Notes under the pieces: model-generated
Databases searched by the model: none
Told to the model about the DNA's origin: nothing
The model's input: only the letters and a program-made list of their open reading frames with translations
Shown here: piece after piece, positions 23,290-36,243 of the stretch
How the letters are laid out: every line of letters starts with the position of its first letter
Numbering within the stretch: the first letter of the stretch is position 1
DNA from: Camelus bactrianus
Taxonomy: Eukaryota; Chordata; Mammalia; Artiodactyla; Camelidae
Assembly: GCF_048773025.1 (NCBI RefSeq)
Contig: NC_133567.1
Span: 868,001-932,000 of the forward strand
Length of the DNA: 64,000 nucleotides
Direction: 5' to 3'
Program-made: the position numbers and the translations under genes

Positions 23290-24200
23290 AAAACAAAACA
23301 AGAAAAACAGCTGGGAAAGTAAAACAACACTGACTTCAGGATAACGGTTACGTCTTTGGATGGAAAGAAGGGAATGGGATAAAGGAAAGGTGAAAAAGAA
23401 ACTTCAAGCATTTGTATATGGTTTGATTCTTAGAAGAAAGATTTTTAAATGCTAACATTTTGCCAGAATTCTTCAAAGTTTTAAAGAAATAAAATGTTCA
23501 TATGTAATTTTATTACATAAAAACCCAAAATACAGTCATGCAAATGCACACAGATATGCATATTTTATATGTAAACATAAACAACATGATTCAATGAATA
23601 AAATGATAGAGATTTTCTTTATCATTGAGCTTTATTCTTTTCCTGAACTTACGGTTATTTCAGGTACTTCAGGGCTCCAGAGCTTGCCAGGAGACGCACA
23701 TGTCCAAGAAGGCCAGTCCCCAGCAGGGAAGCAGGATGGAGCCCCAGGTGCAGGTAGGTCACGGCACGATGGGGGTACTGGGGATGGTCGAAGGCAGGCA
23801 GGGAGGCTCGGGGTCAGGCAACGGGGAGGGAAGCATCGGGGTGTATGTGGGGCACAGGTAGGCCAAGGCAGGATGCAGTGAGGGCCGCTGTGTGGGACCC
23901 AAGTAGGAAGGGAGGGGAGGGGTGCTTCAGGAGCCAGGGTCGGGCTATCCCCTCCCCCCACCTCCTGCCACCTCCCAAAGCAGCAGCTGAGTCCCTCCTG
24001 AGCTCCCTGTCGGACAGGCCCAGCTTTGGCATCTGCGTCCTTGGCCCACGTTGCTACACGGCTCCCCTCATCTGGAGCCCCCGGCCCACTTTTCTTTCCC
24101 ACCACAGACTGGATGCATCTTTGGACATGTGGCTGCCTCTGGGATGAAATGTTTCCAGGGCACTTCATTGGCACTCTTAACTCGTGTCATAACACACTGA
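23155..24200 (+). pseudogene. Disrupted copy of the small ORF, S4
   Basis: The exon 1 donor is 'gcag|ttgggc' instead of 'gcag|gtgggc' (23185), so this splice site is lost. Exon 2 (23664-23753) and exon 3 (24108-24200) keep their signals. Either another donor is used or this copy is not spliced in this way. Confidence 0.25.
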
Positions 24201-25672
24201 ATTGTTTTATAAGTACGTTTAGAAATAGCTTATTCACAAGAATATCAAACTTCCTCATTCTTGGTCAACATTGACAGATAGTCATTCATCTTAGCATGTT
24301 ATACATACTTGAGTTAAGTATTTTTCCCCCTTTGTCTGTGATCGTCTACAGATAAAACTGGTCTGCTATTAGCTGAGAGTCCACCTCTGCCTTTGCTCTT
24401 TCATTTTTCCTGAACTTCTCGTGTGGGATAATTTCTCATATTGCTTTCCCTGATCCTAACTTACTTATTATAATTAAGTGGGGCGTAGGAATAGGAATAT
24501 AGTATAGTTATGAATGTACAATAACATATATTCCATTATTCTAAATTGACTTAAATTGACTTAAAACTTATACTTGAAGATAGAGTGCCTCATTTGGAAG
24601 GGAAGGGGGTCTACAGAATATTTGCTTTTATAAAGGGGGTATTGGGTCTGAAATGATAGCTATGGCCATAAGTTAGCAACGTTTGCTAGGAACTGGGTTG
24701 ATGTTAACTCTGCTAGTTCTGATCCATAGATCATAGACCTTTGCAGATCTACGGTCTATTGTAGACTTTGTGTGTTAGGTGCAGCATTTATCACATTTTA
24801 TGTACCGCATTATATATATGATATTCAATAGCTTACCCTTCTAAATGAAAAGATAAAAGGACTATAGATGAGTAGATTCTTAGTGAGTTGTTCCCCGCCC
24901 TCTCCCATTCCCACTAATTTGCTTAGAGATAGCCAATACAGAAGATTCTTTAAACATGTGGATGAGGAGAGAAACTCAATCCTTAACCATTACACATTTT
25001 CAGGACTGGCTTTAAATTAAATTTTAGGCTATCATTAGCAATGTACCGCTATTCTCAGGTTTCTTTTATAGTCTCTTGTTTCGATGACCTTTTCGTACTT
25101 CGGTCTTTGCTTAATTTCATTCAGAGGTAGAAAATATGGTAATTTTTAACAACTCCTTGGTAATTCTGCAAATACAAAGGAAGTTTTAAAAAGGCAGATT
25201 TAAAAAGAAAAGAATTGATTTGATTCCAAAGCTGGTATTAACATATTTTAATGCAGAGGAAAGATAAGGAGCAAGATGAATCTTAAGGTTATAAGAGGCC
25301 CATCAAATTGACCTACATGAGCTCACAGAAGTTACACGTTTCCTAAGGCCAAGGAACTGTTTCATGACCTTGAAGGGTATATTAGTATTTCTATTTAAGT
25401 CAATACATTTTCAAACATTGGAACTGCTCAGATTTGGTTCACTGCACAAATCAATCATTTAGAATGTTAAAGAGCATGACTTTGGTCTCCTGGAGACAGC
25501 TCTTCTGTGATTGAGCTCTCGTTTGCACCGCCTGTCTACCTTCCCTGTTAAATTTTTTTCTTGTTTTTTTTTTTTTTTCCCTTATCAGCCTACATTGTGA
25601 ATGCAACTGATAGAACAAACACCAACACCAAACACTGGAAATTCTCTCCTCTGGACTCATTTGAAACACATG

Positions 25673-25895
25673 CTGAGGTTCTCAATCGGCAAGTTTTATA
25701 AAATGTCAGAACGTTTTAGAGTTGGGAGTGATTGTTGTACTCATTATAATCACACAGGGAGCTTAAGAAAATACTAATGCCTCAGCCCCACCTTCAGAAA
25801 TTCTGAATTAACTTGTCTGGGGAAGACTGCAGGCCCCCACGTTTTTAAAAAGTTTTCCAAGCAATTTGAATGTCCAGCCAATTGGAGAACCACTG
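25673..25895. mobile_element. MER5-like element (S5)
   Basis: Array copy combining the S2 mark ('ttgttgtactc') and the S1/S4 mark ('gaaattctgaatt'), a sign of mosaic exchange. Confidence 0.8.
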
Positions 25896-25993
25896 GGCTA
25901 GTCCCATTCGATCAGATAAAAACAGAAATTCATATAGGATTGGACATAGCAAAGGGCACAAAACTAGACATCAGAATAGCTGAGACTAAACAC

Positions 25994-26779
25994 TGACGGC
26001 GCCGGCCCTCCCCGCCCCGCAGAGGCCCACGCGGCCTCCCTCCGCCGCGGGGACCCTGGGTGGCAGCCGCCGCAACCCCCGTCCTTCCCGCGCCCCGCGC
26101 CCCGCGCCCCGCCGCCGCCGCCGCCGCCGCCAGAGCCGCCGCCGCCCGCCCTCACCTCAGGGGCGCAACCGGCACAGCCGGCCGTCTGCCTCGTTCCCGC
26201 CGAGGCGTCTCGGTGCGGTACTCCCTGCGCGGGCGGGTTCTTCCCAGGCGGTCGCAAGGGGTTCAGGGTTGGGGGGGCGGGGAACGGCCGTCACACGAGC
26301 AACGAACCGAAGCGCCGCCTGGTGGCATTTTCCACAGGCCGGCGCCACCGCAGCCGCCTTGGGTCCGCACAGCGCCCTGCCGGCCTCAGCTCTTGCTGTC
26401 TCGCTGAGCCGACAAGCCTCCGCGGACAGGGGAGGGAGCCGCGGCGCGAGTCGGAGGCCGGGCGAGGATGTGCGCAGACTCTTTCTTCTGGGGACAGCGC
26501 GCATGCGCACCAGCGGGGAGGGACCCGCGGCCGCTGCGTGGGGGCGGGACACGGGGCCGCTGCGTGGGGGCCGGCCCCGCCCAGGGGCGCTGGTCCGGCT
26601 CCGCCAATCGCGAGCGCCGGGTACCTCTTGGCGCGGGCCATTTGAATGGTTCGCGGCCGCCTGAGGTGGCGGCAGTTGGGCACGCAGCTGCCCTTTTGGG
26701 AACTTCTCTGAGATCGGGAGGGGAACCCGCCCCTCATCCTTTCGCCGGAGCTCCACCCTCCCCAGGCCGCGGGACTGGC
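25994..26779. promoter_or_regulatory. CpG-island promoter, S5
   Basis: CTCF-like core at 26315-26328, NRF1 palindrome at 26499-26509, first GC box changed ('ggggagggacc' near 26515). CCG tract with the S4-type 'aga' interruption at about 26108-26147. A long A run directly follows the island. Confidence 0.8.
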
Positions 26780-27253
26780 AAAAAAAAAAAAAAAAAACAA
26801 AAAAATCAGCTGGGAAAGTAAAACAACACTGACTTCAGGATAACGGTTACGTCTTTGGATGGAAAGAAGGGAATGGGATAAAGGAAAGGTGAAAAAGAAA
26901 CTTCAAGCATTTGTATATGATTTGATTTCTTAGAAGAAAGATTTTTAAATGCTAACATTTTGCCAGAATGCTTCAATGTTTTAAAGAAATAAAATGTTCA
27001 TATGTAATTTTATTACATACTAACCCAAAATACAGTCATGCATATGCACACAGATATGCATATTTTATATGTAAACATAAACAACATGATTCAATGAATA
27101 AAATGATAGAGATATTCTTTATCATTGAGCTTTATTCTTTTCCTGAACTTACGGTTATTTCAGGTACTTCAGGGCTCCAGAGCTTGCCAGGAGACGCACA
27201 TGTCCAAGAAGGCCAGTCCCCAGCAGGGAAGCAGGATGGAGCCCCAGGTGCAG
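26646..27253 (+). pseudogene. Partial copy of the small ORF, S5
   Basis: Exon 1 starts at 26646 but has the S4-type lost donor ('gcag|ttggg', 26676). Exon 2 is at 27164-27253 with normal signals. The short-spacer exon 3 is absent because a long spacer follows. Confidence 0.25.
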
Positions 27254-27579
27254 GTAGGTCACCGCACGATGGGGGTACTGGGGATGGTCGAAGGCAGGCA
27301 GGGAGGCTCGCGGTCTGACAACGGGGAGGGAAGCATCGGGGTGTATGTGGGGCACAGGTAGGCCAAGGCAGGATGGAGTGAGGGCCGCTGTGTGGGACCC
27401 AAGTAGGAAGGGAGGGGAGGGGTGCTTCAGGAGCCAGGGTCGGGCTATCCCCTCCCCCCACCTCCTGCCACCTCCCAAAGCAGCAGCTGAGTCCCTCCTG
27501 AGCTCCCTGTCGGACAGGCCCAGCTTTGGCATCTGCGTCCTTGCCCCACGTTGCTACACGGCTCCCCTCATCTGGAGCC

Positions 27580-27843
27580 TTTAACGAAGGTTAAATAAGG
27601 TCATAAGGGTAATGTCCCGACCCAAGAAGAGCAAGAGACAGCTGAGCTGTCCCTCTCTTTGCCATATGAGAACACAGCAAGAGGGGGGACATCTACAAAC
27701 CAAGAGTCCTCACTAGAAACCAAATTGGCTGAAAAACCTCGATCTTGGATCCTAGCACGTAGAGCAGTGAGAAAGTCAATGTCTGTTGTGTGAGCCACTC
27801 CGGGTGCGGTATTTCATTGTGGCAGCCAGAGCAGACTAAGATC
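27580..27843 (+). mobile_element. MLT1-family LTR fragment (Lb copy)
   Basis: Same fossil LTR piece as in the other long spacers. Here its first bases ('gaaggttaaataaggtcata') are the first bases of the spacer, so the core/spacer joint falls inside the LTR. Confidence 0.8.
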
Positions 27844-27887
27844 TCCCCTTTCCAAATCTACACACATGGCGTATACAGTGTGGTAGC

Positions 27888-28234
27888 GTCTTAGTCTACT
27901 CGGGCTGCTATGGGTCAGCACCACAGCCTGGGCAGCATGAAACAACAGAAACTGATTTCTCACAGCTCTGGATGCCGGGACTCCAACCAGCACGGCCATT
28001 TCCAGAGAGGGCTCTCGTCCTGGCTCACAGGCACCTCGTGGCTGTGTCCTCTCACGGTGCAAGTGGCTCCGGACCTCTGCGGTCTCTTTCCTAGGGGCAC
28101 TAATTCCATTCGTGTGAGCTCCACCCTCGTGATTCAGTACCTCCCCAAAGTCCCATCTCCTGATACCATCACCTTGGGGTATTAAGATTGCAACATGTGA
28201 ACTGAGTGGGGCACAAACATTCAGACCGTAGCAG
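27888..28234 (-). mobile_element. MLT1-like LTR, reverse orientation (Lb copy)
   Basis: Array-duplicated copy of the reverse-facing fossil LTR; the tail-to-tail arrangement with the neighbouring LTR piece is kept. Confidence 0.75.
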
Positions 28235-29447
28235 GAGGTTTTGACGTAAGTGGGGAAGATGATTTTTACTGTAGTTTAGTTTTATTTGTTTATATGAGAG
28301 ATGTCTAGGCTACTTCAGAATTGTATTATCACTGCCACCTTCTACTAAATTGTAGGTTCTGCTCAATTGGTCTTTTCACTTGCTGCGGTTTTTTTTTTTT
28401 TTTTTTTTTTTTGTTCGCTTGCTTTTCTTGGAGCACCTTTAGCTTAATTACCTTTTAAATCCAACTTTATGTTGCAAACATTTATCCCAGCTCACACACT
28501 CTTAAATAGTTCAGATTCCTACCTCTATGATGACACACGGTTTTATTTAATCTAAGATGCTTTAAAACCATAAGAATCTACTTTAACTTTTGTAGTGTAT
28601 AAATACTATGCTGTAGATTTGACATATACAGAGTTCCTCATTTCCAAATTTTATTCCTGTATCTATTTTCTCTTACAATAGCCTCTAAACTAACTACTAA
28701 TTAATTACACAAACATGTATTAAGTAACTGTTAGGTCCTAGGTCCTCTCATAGGTAGTGGGGACACAGAGGATAACCCTCACCTCTCCCCCCTCCCCCCC
28801 CACTAAGAGCTAACCGTCTAGTGGAACACGCAAACGGACTGTTACAGTTCAGGGTAATAAATAAATGGTAGGAATCTAAATACGTTGCTTTTTTAAGTGA
28901 AACACATCTGGGCAGAAATAAACCGCTTCAGGACAGAGTCTGCAAAGTGTTTCACTAGCCTTATTTTCTCATGTTGAACACTGGAAACTTGATACTAAAG
29001 AGGGAGTCAGCCCTGGTTATAGAAGTTAGAAGGCTTTTGTTTGCTTGTGTGAGTATTTATCTTTTGTCTCAGGGCTCTGTAAAGGTGACACGATGATTTG
29101 TTGACAATGAATCAGCACATGCTCTGCAATGACAACCCTTTTACAACCTCCTGTGTGTATGAAATACACACCCACAGACAGCAAACTGGAAAGGATGTGT
29201 AGGAGATTCTCATATCAGTGTGTTCTTCTCTCTCAACAGGAACAGATAATAACTCTTAACCAGTGCAGCTACAGGGATAAAAGATTCCCCCCTTCCCCAT
29301 GTGTCCCGCACGGCTCCCTCCCTACGCCGTCTGCCTTGACATGTGCACACCAGCGCTTGGAAAAGACTCCAGGGGCCTGATGCACAGATAAGCTTCGGAT
29401 GCTCACCCCCTGCTCCTATATGGATGCTATTCAATTCAAAGTGTAAA

Positions 29448-29662
29448 TTTTAGACACACACTACTGTATATGAAATAGATAAACAACAAGGACCTACTGT
29501 ATAGCACAGGGAATAACAGATAATGGAAAAAAAGCTGAAAAGGAAAAATATATATGAAAAAATATACACACATATATATATAACTGAATCACTTTGCTAT
29601 ACACCTGAAATTAACATTGTAAATTAACTATGCTTCAATAAAAAAATTTAAAAAGAAAAAAA
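29448..29662 (+). mobile_element. LINE-1 3' end, first (Lb copy)
   Basis: Array copy of the 1826-2040 element, with the same truncation point and tail, so it was duplicated with the unit. Confidence 0.8.
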
Positions 29663-32600
29663 TGTAGAAAAAAATTGTAAATAGGGCTAAGTTCCAAAAG
29701 TGGAGTTAAGAAAAGTTCAGCGTGACCTTATTTTTCCATGATCACTATAACAACGCATTTTTAAAGTTCTGTTGAACTATATTTTACATACCATACAACA
29801 CACCCATTGAAAGTGTACAATTCAGTGAGTTTTAATACATTTGTGGAGTAGCCATCATCACAATCCACTTCTTGAACACTTTCATCGCCCCAAAGCATTT
29901 CCTCATGCCCATTTTCAAGCAGTCCCATCTACCATTCCCTCACTCTCGGCCCCCATCAATCACTGATCTGTTTTCTTTTTCACAGATTTGACTTTTCCAG
30001 AGCTTTATATAGATAGACTCATACAAAGTATAGTAATTTGTGTCTGTCAATGCTGTTGTTGTCTTTTTATTTTGAAATAACTATAGATTCACAGAAAGGT
30101 GCAAAAATAGTACAGGGAGGTCCCATTTACCTGCACCCTGTCTTCTTCAGGAGTATCCTGTGACTATAGCACAAAGCCAAAATGAGAAATTAACAGCGAC
30201 TCAGTGTGTGCATAGTTCTAGGCCATCTCACAACGTGTTAGAGAATGTACGTAGATTTGTATTACATGTGTGGATTTTGTCATTTTGAGAATGTTAGACA
30301 AATGAAATCACAATATGTAACTTTTCATACCTTAATTATGTACAGTTTATTGACTATTAATTATGCCTTAAGAAGATGTTAAAATGGGGTTGGGCAAAGC
30401 ACTTACGTACTCAAATGAGAAGGACGTTGCTTTACACTTTTGAGGAAGTAGTGATTATCTGGATGTAAAATCCCTTTTGCCTCGGCTCTCCATAGAGCAA
30501 GGCTGACACAGATTCTGTTTGTAAAAGTATAATGCATAAGCAGAATAATAAAAATTATTCAGGAACGACAGAAGTAACTACTTGTAGAAGTTGTAACAAT
30601 AACCCCGCAAGCCGGTTTAGGGGGAAAGCACCCCGTTTATTGAACCGTTTCAGCAATCTTTCAGCAGCTCATTAGATGTGCCCAGCAACATTTCAGCAAC
30701 CCACAGGAAGTGCCCAGTCCATGGGAGGAGTGCCAGGTGGAGAAAGGTGATGGAGAGCAGGATTCCTCCCCTGGCCTTCCCTCTTGCCAGAGGGCTGGGG
30801 GGCGGTTGTGGTAAAGACACAGCCTCAGGTCATCCCATTACCTTTCGCTGGAGAGTGAGTTATTCTGATTTATCCACAGTGTTCTTGGTATATCTCTGTA
30901 TAAATATTTAGCGATTGCTCCAGGCATTACATTATACACACATAACTTACCACCACTTACTAGTGTCATCTTTTTCACCAGTTTGAATAAAGTCTAGAAA
31001 CTTTCCTTTTCTTTTAGTTCCCTTACTCGTCCCATTTATAATACCATTGTCTTCAACTATTAGCTCCAAATACACTGAGAACCACATCAAATAACGGTAA
31101 ATTTTCTGAGTTGTAGACTTCAGCATCTGGTCTGGGATCCATGAAGCAGAAAAAAACCCAAACCCAAACCAAAAACCAAACCAAAAAAAAAAAAAAAAAG
31201 AAATCCGGGGAACTTACCACGCAGTCTTTTTTTGGGTCCTGAAGTGTCTAATCAGTCTTCCTTCTTCCTTTTTCACAACAACTTTCAGAGTGTATCTGTG
31301 TGTGTGTGTGTGTGTGTATGTATGTTTTATATATCTCAGATAAATATATATTTTTATATATCTCATATATATATGTTTTACGTATCTCATGTATGTTATA
31401 TATATTTTATATACGATAATATATATAATATACATTTACATATTTATAGGAAATGTATATTTATATCTCCGGGTTTTTATCTGTTGTAAGTGTGAGGAAT
31501 AGAAAGAAACCCTTCGTTCCAACTTGTCGCTGCCCTCTCTCACTACGTTTTAGTTGTTTTATGTGTCTGTTTTATCTGTATTGCTAAATTACTATAGAAT
31601 CATAGGATTTTCAGGCAGTGGGCATAAAGTTTATAAATTTATTTTAAAAATACAGCACAGTTTTAGAACATTGGGTTCAATGCTGCCCCGGTTGCTGGTG
31701 CCCAGATGGTGGTCAGTGTGTGTGTGACTGCTCCAGGTCCTCCCCTCACTCTGACACCCCCTCATTACTGGGCTTAGCCACTGCTCACGCATGTGCTTAG
31801 CATACAGCCTTTAAATACTGTGACCCAATGCTCCATCTCTGCAGAAATCTATACTCCGGTCGAATCGACTCTTCAAATTGTTGTTTGTGATTATGTGAGT
31901 TTATAATCTTTTTTCTCTCTGTTTTGATAATTCCCCAGGAGACAGTTTTTCTTGAAATCTCGCTGTATAAATTCACCTTATTGTTTCCTTCCTCAGCTGC
32001 TGTCCTTGAAGTTTCCTCACACTCGGAGCCAGCTCCACCTGTCGGTCCCTCAGCCTCACCTTCCCTTTCCGCTCATCGACCCCCTTTCCACATCTGTCTT
32101 CTGCTACGAACACCACTGGACCAGTTCCAATTTGAGCTACATTCACTCCGCACGCCCCCTACCTCCCACTCTAACCCCCTTTCTCCTAACATCCCCCACC
32201 CTCCCCGTCACATACTTCACTCACCCCAGGAAAGGAAAACGGTTCAAAAGCTTTCATTTTGGAAAGGTGAAACTTTCCTGTTGCTGGATTTGATTTCCAC
32301 CTGCCCCCACTTGAAGAACTCAGCAGGAGGAGTGACGTCTTGGTATTCCAACACAGATCCCTAGAGGGGCCGTGCACAGGGACACAGATAAACCTGGAGG
32401 ATGTAGTCTATCAGGCTCTGTATTTCTAGCACATGTTTCTTTCTTCCAGGACATTCTCCTCCTTTCAAGACTTAAGTAAGCAAGCTTCCAAATTTAACCA
32501 TTATTGATATTAAGTATACTAAAAATACATTCTGACTTTTAAAAGTACAATTTGAGCCTAATTCATTTATAAGTTCTAGACAAAACAACTAGAAATGGGG

Positions 32601-32829
32601 TTAATTATTGAACTGTTCAGGTTAATAAAGGAAATCTTTTCTAAAAATAATAGCACACGTCAGAGATGAGCAAATACAGTCACTTACTCTAGGAAGGGAT
32701 TTCAAGGCATCAGCTACTGACCTGTGCCCCCTCACTAGGGATACATTAATATTGACTGTCTCATGTGGACCAGTGCTCAGTTTATTAGAAAATTCAAATT
32801 AAAGTTTTCATTCCTTAACAACACGTTCA

Positions 32830-33002
32830 TACTGTATAGCACAGGGAACCATACTCAATACCTTGTAGTAACTTACGGTGAAAAAGAATATGAAAATGAA
32901 TATATGTATATTCATGTATGACTGAAGCATTATGCTGTACACCAGAAACTGACACAATGTGGTAAATGGATTATACTTCAATTAAAAAAAAAACAAAAAA
33001 AT
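32830..33002 (+). mobile_element. LINE-1 3' end, second (Lb copy)
   Basis: Array copy of the 5221-5393 element. Confidence 0.75.
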
Positions 33003-35922
33003 GTTTTCATTCCTTATTATATAATCAGAAAATAATAAACTCTAGCCACAGTTATTACTCTAGAACATGCAGAAGTATTTAAAAGTTTATATTTGGAATC
33101 TCATCAAACATAAGGCCTATTATTACATGTAATCAACTTTACTGAAGTAAATACTTATCCCTTACAAACAACTATTGAACACAACCTGTGATGAATAGAT
33201 TCACCTCTGAGGTGGTTATTCATCCTGGCCTACATTAGTATCGCAGTAAGTTTCCACTGTGCATTTCAGTTAAAGAGAATCTTTTAAAAGCCTCTCACAC
33301 CATAACACCGTTTCAGACAACTTTGGCTTCAGCTCTTCATTTTATATTTATTTTTTGTGTATGAGGCCCCGTTCTTCAGTGATAGAATGATACTCTTTTT
33401 ATGTGAGGTGCGCCCTTCCATCTGCTGCTGCAGGCAATTACACAGCAGCTCTCCTGGGGCCCCTTGACCCCTTGTTAGAATGTACCCACTCTTCCCACCC
33501 ATCAGTCGCCAAGTGTTCACTACCTGTGGAGTCTTGATGATACAGCTCGGTTCTGCATGTCAAATAGTCACTTTAGTCCTATTAAATTCTCATTGTGTGA
33601 CATTCTGGACCACTGATGAAAGCTGGAAAAAGCATTACTTCCATTATGGGGTTTAATAGTATGGCTTTTTGACACAAAGCAAAAATAAGTATTCCAAAGT
33701 TGTGTTGCATGGTTGTTTTCTCTCTTAAAAAATAATCTTCTGACAGTGCAGCGTTTTCCTGTCTCAAACGCCATAATAAATAGGAATTTGACCACAGTGG
33801 TTAATATAGCAGCTCCATGGACTGAGATACTGAGGTTTCATTACTGACTTCGCACCAGGAATTAGACCTGCCAGGACATTTCACTGATTAAAACTTGATT
33901 AATTGCCTGTTAACGTGTCAGATTTTACTCACCTTGGCAAGGGCACTAACCATGAAGAACAGATGAAAGGAATGCTAAAGGAAATGCCATTGGTAGCCCA
34001 GCAGATCCTTACCCAGTTCCCATCCTGTGGGTTAAACGATTTAGCAGAATTTTTATCAGATGTTTCTTAGAGTGAATAATGCCACAGACACAATCAAAGG
34101 GAAAAAACTAACCTTTTATATTTGAATTCAAAACACGCAATTTTAATCTTTTTGTGTGTGTTGTAATATCAAGTAATGTAATGGCCCAGATTGTGAGAGA
34201 GGACGATGTCTTGACATAGGAAATAGACTTAGCCAATAAGTTATTTCAAGTCAGACTATTACTCAGGATGTGTTCAATGGTTAAACAGCAGCTAGGAATG
34301 GTGGGTGAGCAGCTACACACCGCAGGTTCTCATTGCTAGAAGGGCACGGCCATTTGTGTGTGAATAAGTGAGCTAGTGAGACTCCTTGGGCCTTCAGCAC
34401 AGCGATGTCAGGTTCACAGTGACCCAGAGCATAAGGTCTAAATTAAAGGCAAAATTTCACACCTTCTTTTTCAAACCAAGTCTCAGACTTCTTTTCTCAA
34501 CTTTATTCCTCCCTCCTGCCCTCACGCTGTTTTAGGGAGACATTCACACAGACATATCCAGTGCTATCGTTTTGTCCATGGTCTTCAAGGAACATGCCTT
34601 TTTTCCTGGTAAGCTGCCTCATTCTGGCACTACTCTTCCTTACGGTAAATATCTGCTTTTTTGATCTCGGCTTCATCAAGAGTCACAGGGGCCCTTTCTG
34701 AGTCTGCAGTGCCGTTCTGGGCTGCTTGCAACAGGAGGAACTTCTCTGCAAACAGCCCTGTTCTTTTTGAATTTTATCATTGTAGAAACTGCATAAATCT
34801 ACACAGATCGGTTATAATATTCAATACTTATGGTCAATTAATCCATACATATATCTAATATAATCTATATAAAATAATCTATAATATATCTAATAATGAT
34901 AGCTATGGCCATAAGTTAGCAACGTTTGCTAGGAACTGGGTTGATGTTAACTCTGCTAGTTCTGATCCATAGATCATAGTCCTTTGTAGATCTATGGTCT
35001 GTTGTAGACTTTGTGTGTTAGGTGCAGCATTTATCACATTTTATGTACCGCATTATATATATGATATTCAGTAGCTTACCCTTCTAAATGAAAAGATAAA
35101 AGGACTATAGATGAGTAGATTCTTAGTGAGTTGTTCCCCGCCCTCTCCCATTCCCACTAATTTGCTTAGAGATAGCCAATACAGAAGATTCTTTAAACAT
35201 GTGGATGAGGAGAGAAACTCAATCCTTAACCATTACACATTTTCAGGACTGACTTTAAATTAAATTTTAGGCTATCATTAGCAATGTACCGCTATTCTCA
35301 GGTTTCTTTTATAGTCTCTTGTTTCGATGACTTTTTCGTACTTCGGTCTTTGCTTAATTTCATTCAGAGGTAGAAAATATGGTAATTTTTAACAACTCCT
35401 TGGTAATTCTGCAAATACAAAGGAAGTTTTAAAAAGGCAGATTTAAAAGAAAAGAATTGATTTGATTCCAAAGCTGGTATTAACATATTTTAATGCAGAG
35501 GAAAGATAAGGAGCAAGATGAATCTTAAGGTTATAAGAGGCCCATCAAATTGACCTACATGAGCTCACAGAAGTTACACGTTTCCTAAGGCCAAGGAACT
35601 GTTTCATGACCTTGAAGGGTATATTAGTATTTCTATTCAAGTCATTACATTTTCAAACATTGGAACTGCTCAGATTTGGTTCACTGCACAAATCAATCAC
35701 TTAGAATGTTAAAGAGCATGACTTTGGTCTCCTGGAGACAGCTCTTCTGTGATTGAGCTCTCGTTTGCACCGCCTGTCTACCTTCCCTGTTAAATTTTTT
35801 TCTTGTTTGTATTTTTTTTTTTTTTTTTCCCTTATCAGCCTACATTGTGAATGCAACTGATAGAACAAACACCAACACCTAACACTGGAATTTCTCTCCT
35901 CTGGACTCATTTGAAACACATG

Positions 35923-36145
35923 CTGAGGTTCTCAATCGGCAAGTTTTATAAAATGTCAGAACGTTTTAGAGTTGGGAGTGATTGTTGGACTCATTATAAT
36001 CACACAGGGAGCTTAAGAAAATACTAATGCCTCAGCCCCACCTTCAGAAATTGTGAATTAACTTGTCTGGGGAAGACTGCAGGCCCCTATGTTTTGAAAA
36101 AGTTTTCCAAGCAATTTGAATGTCCAGCCAATTGGAGAACCACTG
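35923..36145. mobile_element. MER5-like element (L2)
   Basis: Array copy, long type ('cccctatgttttg'). Confidence 0.8.
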
Positions 36146-36243
36146 GGCTAGTCCCATTCGATCAGATAAAAACAGAAATTCATATAGGATTGGACATAGC
36201 AAAGGGCACAAAACTAGACATCAGAATAGCTGAGACTAAAGAC

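Larger units (their letters stand above)
21160..24651 (+). repeat. Short unit S4
   Basis: Core 21160-24079, short spacer 24080-24651; 3,492 bp, the longest short unit because of an enlarged CCG tract at 22620-22658. The tail is of the S2 kind. The CpG island is of the S5 kind ('gacagcgcgcatg', 'gcagttgggcacgc'). Confidence 0.93.
24652..27579 (+). repeat. Core S5 (short-type core joined to a long spacer)
   Basis: A core of 2,928 bp with short-type marks from its start through the CpG island and up to about 27270 ('gcacgatggg'). It then shows 'ggtctgacaac' (27312) and 'gatggagtgaggg', and is followed by the long spacer instead of the short one. The A tract after the CpG island is remodelled into a long A run (about 26780-26797). 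It is the reciprocal kind of joint to unit A. Confidence 0.92.
27580..34894. repeat. Long spacer Lb
   Basis: Complete 7,315-bp spacer, the first after the short-unit block. It begins directly after 'ctggagcc' with 'tttaacgaagg' and ends at 'tatctaat' before the core. It runs collinear with La at an offset of 27624 early and 27609 later. Private marks include a 1-bp deletion near 27749 ('ggatcctag'), 'ggtagcgtc' near 27882, and a shorter A tract (about 31183-31199). Stretches outside the repeats listed separately (28235-29447, 30193-31148, 31450-32829, 33003-34894) hold nothing I recognise beyond the low-confidence exon discussed under 4388-4684. Confidence 0.9.
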
